A DNA stretch of 64,000 nt, from the NCBI GenBank assembly GCA_003573975.1, contig AP018533.1, positions 1,364,001 through 1,428,000 of the forward strand, read 5' to 3'. Positions 41,009 to 48,793 of this stretch are shown here, piece by piece. How positions within the stretch are numbered: position 1 is the stretch's first letter; each line of letters opens with the position of its first letter. The translations under genes and the position numbers were made by a program. Under the pieces are notes generated by a model. The model was not told where the DNA came from, made no database searches, and was given only the letters and a program-made list of their open reading frames with translations. Source of the stretch: Clostridiales bacterium CCNA10. Lineage in GTDB: Bacteria; Bacillota; Clostridia; Oscillospirales; Oscillospiraceae.

Positions 41009-41779
41009 ATGCCTGAGAAAGAGGTACGGGTGATTCAATCTGTCCAGCGGGCGATCGATATCATCAACTGCTTCGATGAGCACGAGCTGAAGCTGACGCT
41101 GCCGCAGATCAGCGCCAAGCTGGAGCTGAACATCAACACGGTCCGGGGGCTGGTGAATACCCTGGTGGCCAACGGCTACCTGGAGCATGTGGCAGATGGG
41201 AACTGCTATATGCTGGGACTGGCCTTCCTGCCGAAGGCGGATCTGGCCGGGGCCAACGACATTGACCGCCTGCGCAGCCGGGTGCGTCCGAGCCTGGAGC
41301 TGATCGCCGACCGCTTTCAGGTATCAGCCCGGATGCAGATCATCAGCAACGACAATATTTTTGCGGTGGAGGTGGTCAACCCCATCGATTCCCACTATAT
41401 TTTCCTGACCCGCCTCAATGCGGTGTTTACCCTGAATGCTACGGCCTCCGGCAAGCTGGTGCTCTATTACATGGACCAGCCCAGACGGGAGGCGTTTTAC
41501 CGCACTTTCGCCCCCAACAAGTATACCCGTCACACCATGACCACCCGGGAGGAACTGGAGGCGGACCTGGAGCAGATCCGCCTGCGGGGCTACTCCACAG
41601 AGTTTGACGAGTTCGGGGTGGGGATCAGTTGTATCGCGGTGCCCATCCTGCGGTGCAACGGCAGTCTGTACGGGACGGTGAGCATCGTGGCTTCTTCCTC
41701 CGTAGTGCAGGAGGTGGCGCAGCAGGCCCTTCCGCCAATGCGGGAGTTTGCCGCATTTGTTCGGAAGGAGCTGTTGTGA
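41009..41779 (+). CDS. IclR-family transcriptional regulator
   Basis: A 256-residue regulator with an N-terminal winged helix (about 5-65: IQSVQRAIDIINCFDEHE, LTLPQISAKLELNINTVRGLV) and an effector-binding domain (about 80-256: ATASGKLVLYYM, GYSTEFDEFGVGISCIAVPI, GTVSIVASSSVV). Effectors of the family are small acids and aromatic or nitrogen compounds. It is divergent from the Nramp-like gene, and the ureohydrolase gene is convergent with it. Both carry the same operator, so this is the likely repressor. Confidence 0.92.
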   Translation: MPEKEVRVIQSVQRAIDIINCFDEHELKLTLPQISAKLELNINTVRGLVNTLVANGYLEHVADGNCYMLGLAFLPKADLAGANDIDRLRSRVRPSLELIADRFQVSARMQIISNDNIFAVEVVNPIDSHYIFLTRLNAVFTLNATASGKLVLYYMDQPRREAFYRTFAPNKYTRHTMTTREELEADLEQIRLRGYSTEFDEFGVGISCIAVPILRCNGSLYGTVSIVASSSVVQEVAQQALPPMREFAAFVRKELL

Positions 41780-41805
41780 TTGGATAGCTCCGGCTAATGG
41801 AAGCA

Positions 41806-41857
41806 CCTATAAAAATATTGGGACCGTCCGGCTGGACGGTCCCAATATTTTTATAGG
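41806..41857. terminator. Very long bidirectional terminator
   Basis: A perfect 24-bp stem (41806-41829 with 41834-41857) with a ggct loop. Both arms carry A/T tracts, so it ends the iclR-type gene on one strand and the ureohydrolase gene on the other. Confidence 0.93.
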
Positions 41858-41885
41858 ACGAGAGGGAAGAAAAGCTGTATGAGCG

Positions 41886-42875
41886 TCATTTGTTGGCAAA
41901 GCGGTGCTGAGCCACACCATTCATAAAATAGAGGGCCATCCAGCAGGCTGTGTGGGCGGACTGGTGGGCGCCGCAGGTCTCCGGATAGATCTCGACAAAG
42001 TCGAAGGCGCCCGCACCGGCCTTACCGGCCTCGTGGAGCATCATGGCAACCTCGAAAGAGGTGGGGCCGCAGGGATCAAAGGGGCCCTGGGGGTTGGCGG
42101 CGGCATCCAGTACATCAGAGCAGACGGTGACGTAGATCACGTCGGTGTCCTTGCTGACGATGTCGATGGCCTTCTGAATGGAGGCCTGCCAGCCGTTGAG
42201 CTTGATCTCCCGGGCGGTGATCACAGTGGCGCCGGCCTTCTGGGCCTCGATGCGCTCCTGATGGTGGTTGCGGGGGCCGCGGATGCCGATGTGGACGATC
42301 TTGGTGGAGTCAAAGTTCTCATCCCCATATAGGCGGTTGAAGGGAGAGCAGCGGGAGTACAGGTCATCGCCGAAGGTGGGCATGGTGTCAAGATGGGCGT
42401 CAAAGTGCAGCACACCCACGCGCTTCTTGTGGCGGGTGCACAACTCACTGATCAGCGGATAGGAGATGGAGTGATCGCCGCCGAAAGTGATGGGCACACA
42501 GCCGGCATCCAGGATCTCGCCGATCCCCTTCCGCATGGAGGCGAAGCTGTACTCATAGCTGCCGTTCTGGATGGGGATATCGCCGTAGTCGCAGCAGCTC
42601 ATATAGTCGAAGGTATCGAAGTCATAGTCGGGGAGATAACCCACATAGCGGGTGGAGACGGAGCGGATGGTCTTGGGGGCAACCACGCAGGAGGAGAAGC
42701 CGCCATAGGTACAGCCGCCTTCGAAGGGCACACCCATGACCGCAAAGTCATACTGCTTCAATTCCTCCGCCGTTTTGGCGGTGGGCATCCCCATAAAGGA
42801 GGGGACACCACTGTAAATTTCATTTGGGACGACACCGGGCTGATAGATGGTAGGTACCGTTTTCAAGTTGAACAC
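41886..42875 (-). CDS. Arginase/agmatinase-family ureohydrolase with an unusual metal ligand
   Basis: A 329-residue ureohydrolase, a family that releases urea from guanidino compounds using two Mn2+ (or Ni2+) ions. Ligands visible: His135 in GGDHS and Asp159, His161, Asp163 in DAHLD. In the usual SFDxDxLDP motif, this protein reads TVCSDVLDAA, so the bridging Asp is Cys252 while Asp254 is kept; the Pro is also missing. The start is GTG after aagggg (TTG three codons on is possible). The substrate is unknown; agmatine, guanidine and guanidino acids are candidates. Shares an operator with the Nramp-like gene. Confidence 0.88.
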   Translation of the reverse strand: MFNLKTVPTIYQPGVVPNEIYSGVPSFMGMPTAKTAEELKQYDFAVMGVPFEGGCTYGGFSSCVVAPKTIRSVSTRYVGYLPDYDFDTFDYMSCCDYGDIPIQNGSYEYSFASMRKGIGEILDAGCVPITFGGDHSISYPLISELCTRHKKRVGVLHFDAHLDTMPTFGDDLYSRCSPFNRLYGDENFDSTKIVHIGIRGPRNHHQERIEAQKAGATVITAREIKLNGWQASIQKAIDIVSKDTDVIYVTVCSDVLDAAANPQGPFDPCGPTSFEVAMMLHEAGKAGAGAFDFVEIYPETCGAHQSAHTACWMALYFMNGVAQHRFANK

Positions 42876-42892
42876 ACCCCTTTATCTCGAGT

Positions 42893-42907
42893 AACGATAT
42901 TATCGTT
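42893..42907. promoter_or_regulatory. Operator palindrome, ureohydrolase gene
   Basis: AACGATA t TATCGTT, a perfect 15-bp palindrome with the same core as 40791-40813. A further half-site ACGATAA lies at 42914-42920. It lies downstream of the minus-strand -10 box. Confidence 0.8.
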
Positions 42908-42930
42908 TTTATCACGATAATTACACAAAT

Positions 42931-42959
42931 ATTATGGCACGAAGGGAACGGGATGTCAA
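42931..42959 (-). promoter_or_regulatory. Promoter of the ureohydrolase gene
   Basis: On the minus strand: TTGACA, 17-bp spacer, CATAAT, followed by the palindrome, the same layout as the Nramp-like gene promoter. Confidence 0.78.
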
Positions 42960-42978
42960 GTGTTTTATCCCGTTCCGG

Positions 42979-43941
42979 TCACCGGTCTGCCGCAGTCAGC
43001 GCCTGTACTGCGTCCGAGGTGTTCCCTGTGCTGAGGAGGAAAATGGTATAGTTGGTGCGGCCGGAGACAGCAACATAGTCGGAGGCCACCACATTGGCAG
43101 GGGGAGTGGAGCCCAGGAAGGCAGAGTCCAGCGTCTCGATGTCCGCATGGGAGGGGATGGGAGCGAGGTTGGTCTCGGCAAAGAAGAATTCGTATGTGCC
43201 GGGACGGATGCGTTTATAGCTGGTGGTCTCCTTAAACCGGACGTCTGTGTAGATCACCCGGCCATCCGCCAGAAGGACATCCAAAGGGTTGCTGTAATAG
43301 GCCAGATTGCTGACCCGGAGATTGGAGTAGCGGCCGGTGGGCGGACAGCACCGGTCTGAGATCTGGAGCAGATCCAGACCGCCGGCCCGGAGGATGACGG
43401 CCAGGGTTGAGACGCTCCCAGCGTCGAAGGGAATGCTCTTTTGCAGATAAATATAGCCGTCCAGACCGGCCACTGACACGGTATGATACCCGGCCCGCAG
43501 ACGGCGGTAGGGGGAGAGGCTGCCGCTCCCCAGGAATCGGACGGCCCGGACGCCGTCGATGAGGATCTGAAAGGAGGGATAGCCGTAAGCGGCGTTGAGG
43601 AAGCGGGCCTGAGCCGCGGCGGGCCATACAGGGATGCTGGGGATCCCGCTCCCCTGGCCGCCTGGATAGACAGGCCCTCCCTCACCGGGGTTGGGAAGGG
43701 GGATCACGGGGACGCCGCCGCCGGAGTCCACCGGGCCTCCCTCGCCCGGGTTGGGAAGGGGGATCACGGGAACGCCGCCGCCGGAGTCCACCGGGCCTCC
43801 CTCGCCCGGGTTGGGGAGAGGAATCACAGGGACGCCGCTGCCGGAGTCCACCGGGCCTCCCTCGCCTGGGTTGGGAAGGGGGATCACAGGGACGCCGCCG
43901 CCGGAAGATCTGCCGGAGCTGGGTTGGGAGAGATGACACAT
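42979..43941 (-). CDS. DUF4397-like protein with N-terminal Pro/Gly repeats
   Basis: A 320-residue protein. Residues about 14-95 are four near-identical 20-residue units (GGGVPVIPLPNPGEGGPVDS). The rest resembles two DUF4397-type beta-domains (AQARFLNAAYGYPSFQILIDG and NLRVSNLAYYSNPLDVLLADG). No signal peptide is visible, and the ATG has a weak RBS; a strong AAAGGAGG lies 40 bp upstream but no start codon follows it closely, so the true start is uncertain. It could be a spore- or surface-associated protein; function unknown. Confidence 0.75.
   Translation of the reverse strand: MCHLSQPSSGRSSGGGVPVIPLPNPGEGGPVDSGSGVPVIPLPNPGEGGPVDSGGGVPVIPLPNPGEGGPVDSGGGVPVIPLPNPGEGGPVYPGGQGSGIPSIPVWPAAAQARFLNAAYGYPSFQILIDGVRAVRFLGSGSLSPYRRLRAGYHTVSVAGLDGYIYLQKSIPFDAGSVSTLAVILRAGGLDLLQISDRCCPPTGRYSNLRVSNLAYYSNPLDVLLADGRVIYTDVRFKETTSYKRIRPGTYEFFFAETNLAPIPSHADIETLDSAFLGSTPPANVVASDYVAVSGRTNYTIFLLSTGNTSDAVQALTAADR
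43662..43906. repeat. 60-bp tandem repeat inside the DUF4397-like gene
   Basis: Four units of exactly 60 bp with only a few substitutions between copies, keeping the reading frame. They encode the 20-residue Pro/Gly units and could vary in number by slippage. Confidence 0.92.
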
Positions 43942-44053
43942 GGTATGGATCGGGCCCGCCGAGAGGCGGCGGGTCCGGCCTCCTTTCTATTCGATGCTCC
44001 ATCCTATTCCCGGTTCAGGGGCCTGGTGCGAAGAAAGGGCCCGGGATGCAAAA

Positions 44054-44080
44054 CAGCCCTCCGAGCCATTCGGAGGGCTG
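44054..44080 (-). terminator. Terminator after the AIM24 gene
   Basis: On the minus strand, CAGCCCTCCGA atggc TCGGAGGGCTG followed by TTTTG. Confidence 0.8.
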
Positions 44081-44098
44081 TAAAAGTTCTGTTTCAGA

Positions 44099-44869
44099 TC
44101 AGACCGCGCCGTTCAGGACGGGGGCCAGCAGCACCCGGCCCGTGCCGCGGTAGACGTTGACCAGGCCCTCGCCGGAGGCGGCGGAGCCGACCAGGGACTT
44201 GCCGGAGCGCTCCACAGTGAAATTCAGGCTGCCGCTCCAGGCGATGGCCATGTTGCCATCCACCTTCAGCACGTCGTCCTGAAGGGTGATCTCCACCAGC
44301 TCCTCCTTGGGGCAGAGGGACTCCAGGCAGACTACGCCGCTGCCCGCGATGCCCAGGTTGAACAGGCCCTCATTGCCGGCCACCGCCGAGGAGAAGTTGG
44401 ACCGCATGACCGCTTTGTGCTTCAGTCTGGAGTCACAGGCCAGGAACAGACCGTCGTCCAGAACGATGGAGCCGTTCCAGTCGGCCAGATCCAGCAGGAG
44501 AATATGCTGATAGGTAGGCTCCAGGACCAGGGTGCCGTCCCCGGTATATTCCGGTTTGATGGCGCTCTCACCGGTGACGCTGCCCCGAAGGGCTTTGCCG
44601 AACAGGTCGCCCACCCCCTTGACGCCGGTGGTGGCGTTGACGTTGCCCACCGTCCACTGCATGGCTCCGGCCTGGAGGGTGATATTTGCCTTGCTCAGGT
44701 CACAGATGACCTGGCGCTTGCGCACATTCATGGCGTTGCAGTAATAGGCCAGCTGGGCGCTGCCAGGCATGACACTCAGGTCCTTCTGGTATTCTATCAC
44801 GGTAAATGGGCCCAGGGAGTCGAGGATCTTGACGTCGTCATTGTTGGTAAAATTGTTGATCTGATACAT
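44099..44869 (-). CDS. AIM24-family protein
   Basis: A 256-residue protein of the AIM24/TIGR00266-type beta-sandwich family: LAYYCNAMNVRKRQVICDL, YTGDGTLVLEPTYQHILLLDL and GSGVVCLESLCPKEELVEI are characteristic. The biochemical role is not known; eukaryotic AIM24 is mitochondrial. Start is the second ATG, nine bases after agaaagg, three codons inside the first. Monocistronic between its terminator and the LysR gene. Confidence 0.85.
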   Translation of the reverse strand: MYQINNFTNNDDVKILDSLGPFTVIEYQKDLSVMPGSAQLAYYCNAMNVRKRQVICDLSKANITLQAGAMQWTVGNVNATTGVKGVGDLFGKALRGSVTGESAIKPEYTGDGTLVLEPTYQHILLLDLADWNGSIVLDDGLFLACDSRLKHKAVMRSNFSSAVAGNEGLFNLGIAGSGVVCLESLCPKEELVEITLQDDVLKVDGNMAIAWSGSLNFTVERSGKSLVGSAASGEGLVNVYRGTGRVLLAPVLNGAV

Positions 44870-44988
44870 GGCGTTCATCCTTTCTTCTGCGGCTGCCGGA
44901 GCGGAGCCGGGTGGTCCTGCCTGGATTATATCACAGGAGCCGGCGGCGGTCGAGAACTTTCAAAAGATTTTGCCTGCCAGCGGTGGGA

Positions 44989-45903
44989 TCAGCAGAGCCC
45001 GGGGTACTGGTGTTGAGAGGCCGTTTCCTCAAAATTGCGGCACAGGGCAATAAAATCCCGGGCCTGTGCGGTCAGAAATTTGTCCCGGTGATAGACGATC
45101 CGGAATTTCCGGTGGAACTCCAGCCCCTCCACAGTAACGGCGGACACCAGCCCGCGCTCCAAAGGGGCGGACACCATGCGGTAGGGCAGCACCGCAATGC
45201 CCAGGCCGCTGATGACCGCGTTGACCAGTGCGGTGGTGCTGGTGGCCTCCCAGGTGGGGGAGACGGTGAAGCCAGCCTGCTCCGTTACCCGCTCAAATTC
45301 CTCCCGTGTGCCGCTGCCCCGCTCCCGAAGCAGGAACTTCTGCTGACGGAATTCTGTCTGGGACAAGTGCTGACCAGGGCGGAAGGGGCCGTCTGTGGGG
45401 GTAATGACGACCAGATGGTCCTCCATATACTCTTCAGACTGCAGAGCGGGGACGTGGGGCACCCCTTCCATCAGGGCCAGGTCCAGCAGGTTGTCCATGA
45501 GTTTCTGCTCCAGCAACTTAGAGGGGGCCATCGTGGCCTGGATCTCCGCCCCGGGATGAAGGGCGCGGAAGCGCTTGACATAGCCGGGAAGGAACTGGGA
45601 GCCAATGGTGATGCTGGCCCCCACCCGAAGCAGCACGCAGCGGTCCCAACCGTGCAGCTGCCGCTCCATGTCGTCAAACAGGGCCGCGATGCGGGAGGCG
45701 TAGGAGGCGAAGCGCTCCCCGGTCGCGGTGATGCACAGCCGCCGGCCGATCCGGTCGAAGAGGACCACACCGTAGTGTGCCTCCAGTTCCCGGAGGGCCA
45801 GGCTTACCGCGGGCTGGGTCATGTGCAGGGCCTCCGCCGCCCGAGTGGTGTTATAGTCGTGCTCGCAGAGGGCGAGAAAGATTTTCATGTGCCGCAGGGT
45901 CAT
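44989..45903 (-). CDS. LysR-family regulator divergent from chrA genes
   Basis: A 304-residue LysR regulator: N-terminal helix-turn-helix (MKIFLALCEHDYNTTRAAEALHMTQPAVSLALRELE, read in pieces as NTTRAAEALHMTQPAVS and ALRELEAHYG) and a type 2 periplasmic-binding-like effector domain. ATG follows aagaggtgtggacc. It faces away from the chromate-transporter pair. An inverted repeat lies between them, so it most likely controls that pair. Confidence 0.9.
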   Translation of the reverse strand: MTLRHMKIFLALCEHDYNTTRAAEALHMTQPAVSLALRELEAHYGVVLFDRIGRRLCITATGERFASYASRIAALFDDMERQLHGWDRCVLLRVGASITIGSQFLPGYVKRFRALHPGAEIQATMAPSKLLEQKLMDNLLDLALMEGVPHVPALQSEEYMEDHLVVITPTDGPFRPGQHLSQTEFRQQKFLLRERGSGTREEFERVTEQAGFTVSPTWEATSTTALVNAVISGLGIAVLPYRMVSAPLERGLVSAVTVEGLEFHRKFRIVYHRDKFLTAQARDFIALCRNFEETASQHQYPGLC

Positions 45904-45917
45904 GGTCCACACCTCTT

Positions 45918-45944
45918 ATATTGATTTTATAATGAAATCAATAT
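45918..45944. promoter_or_regulatory. Probable LysR operator
   Basis: Perfect 10-bp arms ATATTGATTT and AAATCAATAT with a 7-bp spacer, in the intergenic region between lysR-type and chrA genes; it includes the T-N11-A form expected for LysR sites. A TATAAT for chrA lies further downstream. Confidence 0.65.
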
Positions 45945-46011
45945 CATAATATTATTTCCCTTATTATTTTGCAAGGCTTATAATGTTCAGGAAAAGAAGG
46001 AGGGAGCGGAT

Positions 46012-46587
46012 TTGAGTCAAAAGAAGAAGTACTGGACCCTGTTCCTGTCTACGTTCCAGCTCAGCGCGTTCACCTTTGGGGGCGGCTTTGTGATCATCCC
46101 CCTGATGCGCAAAAAGTTTGTGGAGAAGCTGAAGTGGATCGACGAACAGGAGATGCTGGACCTTACCGCCATCGCCCAGTCCTCGCCGGGGGCCATCGCA
46201 GTAAACGCGTCCATTCTGGTTGGCTACCGGGTGGCAGGGATCCCGGGGGCGCTGCTGACGGTGCTGGGCACCATCCTGCCGCCGCTGATCATCATTTCGG
46301 TGATCTCCATGTTTTACGCGGCCTTTCGGGATAACACCATTGTCAACATGGCAATGAATGGGATGCTGGCCGGTGTGGCGGCGGTGATCTGTGATGTGGT
46401 GCTCACCATGGGCGGCTCTGTGCTCCGGCAGAAACGGGTGCTCCCTGTGCTGGTTCTGGTGGGTTCTTTTGCGGCGGCCCGCTTCTGGGGCGTGAACATC
46501 ATGGTGATCATTCTGGTCTGCGGCCTCATCGGCGCGGCGGACACCTGCTGCCAGGAGAAGAAAAAGAAGGAGGGGGGCGGGACATGA
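46012..46587 (+). CDS. ChrA-family chromate transporter, first half
   Basis: A 191-residue membrane protein equal to one CHR domain: FQLSAFTFGGGFVIIPLMRKKFVEK, DLTAIAQSSPGAIAVNASILVGYRVAG, then about four helices. Short ChrA proteins occur in pairs and act together. Chromate export is the classical activity; the natural anion in anaerobes is often unknown. TTG start 10 bases after gaaggaggg. Overlaps the second gene by 4 bp. Confidence 0.9.
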   Translation: MSQKKKYWTLFLSTFQLSAFTFGGGFVIIPLMRKKFVEKLKWIDEQEMLDLTAIAQSSPGAIAVNASILVGYRVAGIPGALLTVLGTILPPLIIISVISMFYAAFRDNTIVNMAMNGMLAGVAAVICDVVLTMGGSVLRQKRVLPVLVLVGSFAAARFWGVNIMVIILVCGLIGAADTCCQEKKKKEGGGT

Positions 46588-47147
46588 TCTATGTGGAACT
46601 GCTGTGGAGCTTCTTTCAGATTGGGCTGTTCAGCATCGGCGGCGGCTATGCGGCTATGCCGCTGATCCAGCACCAGGTGGTGGACCTCCATCCGTGGCTG
46701 ACCATGACTCAGTTTGCTGATATTATGACCATTGCGGAGATGACCCCCGGCCCCATTGCCATCAATTCTGCCACCTTTGTGGGGATCCAGGTGGCTGGAC
46801 TGCCAGGGGCGCTGGTGGCTACGCTGGGGTGTATTCTGCCCTCCTGCATCATTGTGATGGCGCTGGCCTACCTCTATTACCGGTATAAGGGACTGTCTAT
46901 GGTGCAGGGGATCCTGTCCGGGCTGCGGCCTGCGGTGGTTGCTATGATTACCTCCGCCGGGATCTCCCTGCTGATTTTGTCCCTCTATGGTGCGCAGGAG
47001 CTCCCCGCTGACCTGAGCGGCGTCGACTGGATCTCCATGGGCATTTTCACAGTGGCCATCCTGATCCTCCGCCGCTGGAAGGTGAACCCAATCTGGATCA
47101 TGGCGGGCGCCGGCGCGGCAGGTGTCCTGCTGTACAGCATCCTGTAA
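46584..47147 (+). CDS. ChrA-family chromate transporter, second half
   Basis: A 187-residue second CHR-domain protein: SFFQIGLFSIGGGYAAMPLIQ and IAEMTPGPIAINSATFVGIQVAG parallel the first. The pair would form a full antiporter-like unit. Translationally coupled through the ATGA overlap. Confidence 0.9.
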   Translation: MIYVELLWSFFQIGLFSIGGGYAAMPLIQHQVVDLHPWLTMTQFADIMTIAEMTPGPIAINSATFVGIQVAGLPGALVATLGCILPSCIIVMALAYLYYRYKGLSMVQGILSGLRPAVVAMITSAGISLLILSLYGAQELPADLSGVDWISMGIFTVAILILRRWKVNPIWIMAGAGAAGVLLYSIL

Positions 47148-47167
47148 ATGTACAAGGCTGAAAAAGG

Positions 47168-47196
47168 CCAGGCCCACGGTTCCGCCGTGGGCCTGG
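47168..47196. terminator. Bidirectional terminator between chrA pair and brnQ
   Basis: 12-bp perfect stem (CCAGGCCCACGG / CCGTGGGCCTGG) with A-run upstream and T-rich sequence downstream, between convergent genes. Confidence 0.78.
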
Positions 47197-47234
47197 TCCT
47201 CTTGATATTTTTTGGGGTAGTCGGGAGGTAGGGC

Positions 47235-48509
47235 TTACTGTTCCGCCCCAGCGGAGTCCGGTTTGGAGAGCAGCCAGCCCAGCACGCCGCCAACGATCGC
47301 GGGGATAAGCCAGCCGAAGCCATAGTCATAAAAGGGGAGGCATGACACCAGGGGGAACAGCTTGAAGTAGGAGTGGAGGGCCAGTAGCAGGCTGGCGGCG
47401 GTAGCGCCCAGAGCCGCCCCCTTGTAAAGTCCTGGGCGGCGGATATGGTCCTGAAAGAACAGGAGGACCACCGTAGTCATAAAGGGGGGACAGATGACCG
47501 ACAGGATGGGGGAGGCTGCCTCGATGATGGTGGACAGTCCCAGGTTGCAGATGGCACAGCCAATCACGCTGAGAATCATGATACCGGCGCGGTAGGAGAG
47601 ACGGCCGTGGGTGATCCGCTGGAAATAAGAGGCAGTGGCTCCGAACAGGCCAATGGAGGTGGTCAGGCAGGCGAAACCCACCACGATGGCCAGGACGATC
47701 ACGCCGAAGCGGCCCAGAAGCTGATGGGTGATGGCGACGATCAGACCGGCCTGGTCCAGTCCCTGGTCCAGAAACACACCAGCAGTGGCGCCCAGATAGG
47801 TCAGACCGCTGTATACCAGCGCCAGCAGGAGCCCGGCCACACAGGCAGTCCCGGCTACATGGCGGCGCTGCTGGGGCCAAGTCCTCAGGCCGGACTGGGA
47901 CAGGGTATCTTGGATGATGACGGCAAAGCCGGCCACCGAGATGATGTCCATGGCCTGATACCCAGCCAGAAGGCCGTCTTGGACGATGTTGGGAGAGACG
48001 GGGGGCTCAATGGGCCCGATGGGGTGCAGGATGCCCGCCAGAATCAGCACCAGAATACCCAGGATCAGCACCGGCGTCAGGCACCGGCCCACAATGTCCA
48101 CCACACGGGTGGGGCGGATGGTCAGCAGAAAGACCACAGCAAAAAACAGAATGGAGAAGGGGAGCAGGTCCAGCTTGTCCGTCAGCGGCTGGATGGCCAT
48201 TTCATAGGTGGTGGCGGCGGTACGGGGGGGCGCGATGAATACGCCGGTGCACAGAATGGCCGCCGTGTTCAGCACCGCGCCGGGAGCGGCGCCCACCGAT
48301 TTCTGCATGGCCCGGATGCTGCCGCCGCCGTGGAGCATGGCGTGAATCCCCACACAGGAGAGGATCTCCACGAGAAAAAAGCTGAGGAAACCGGCGATCC
48401 ACTGGCTTCCGCCGGTCATGCCCAGATAGGGAGGAAAGATCAGGTTTCCAGCCCCAAAGAACATAGCGAACAGCGCAAAGCCGGAGACAAGAATGCTGCC
48501 TGTACCCAT
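47235..48509 (-). CDS. brnQ: Branched-chain amino acid:cation symporter BrnQ
   Basis: A 424-residue LIVCS-family transporter importing Leu, Ile and Val with Na+ or H+. The N-terminal LVSGFALFAMFFGAGNLIFPPYLG is diagnostic, with twelve hydrophobic segments. Start ATG seven bases after ggaggta rather than an in-frame ATG five codons earlier. It complements the AzlCD exporter elsewhere in the window. Confidence 0.93.
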   Translation of the reverse strand: MGTGSILVSGFALFAMFFGAGNLIFPPYLGMTGGSQWIAGFLSFFLVEILSCVGIHAMLHGGGSIRAMQKSVGAAPGAVLNTAAILCTGVFIAPPRTAATTYEMAIQPLTDKLDLLPFSILFFAVVFLLTIRPTRVVDIVGRCLTPVLILGILVLILAGILHPIGPIEPPVSPNIVQDGLLAGYQAMDIISVAGFAVIIQDTLSQSGLRTWPQQRRHVAGTACVAGLLLALVYSGLTYLGATAGVFLDQGLDQAGLIVAITHQLLGRFGVIVLAIVVGFACLTTSIGLFGATASYFQRITHGRLSYRAGIMILSVIGCAICNLGLSTIIEAASPILSVICPPFMTTVVLLFFQDHIRRPGLYKGAALGATAASLLLALHSYFKLFPLVSCLPFYDYGFGWLIPAIVGGVLGWLLSKPDSAGAEQ

Positions 48510-48793
48510 GAATGATACCTCCAAAAAAGAAAATCCGCCGGATGACGGATGAATATTTTACTTTATCATACCGAATCTTGCACTGATATGCAAGAGAAAC
48601 TTCAAACAATATTTTTAGAGGGGTAAAAAATGCATCTTGTTTTATAACTTGATTGAAAACAGCGAAAATTCTGATTTGTGGTTATATTTGATGAGATCAA
48701 CAATCGTGCAAGCTGGAAGACGGTCATTTACCATCAAAAAACACGCCAGCCGCTCGGTGATCCAGGCGGCTGGCGTGGAGAAGATACAATGCA
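48510..48793. other. Gap between brnQ and hydA
   Basis: About 280 bp. It has the brnQ upstream region (minus strand, near 48530-48600) and, at 48742-48777, the hyd operon terminator. The open frame on the plus strand has no RBS and I see no gene. Confidence 0.5.
48742..48777 (-). terminator. Terminator of the hydrogenase operon
   Basis: On the minus strand, a perfect 12-bp stem (CACGCCAGCCGC / GCGGCTGGCGTG) with a 12-nt loop is followed by TTTTTTG. Confidence 0.88.

Noticed and set aside
41886-42875. Naming the gene speB (agmatinase)
   Set aside because: Family membership is clear, but the substituted metal ligand and the lack of substrate-specific motifs make a specific name unsafe.
43662-43906. 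CRISPR-like array
   Set aside because: The repeats are contiguous 60-bp units without unique spacers and keep an ORF open, so they are a coding tandem repeat.
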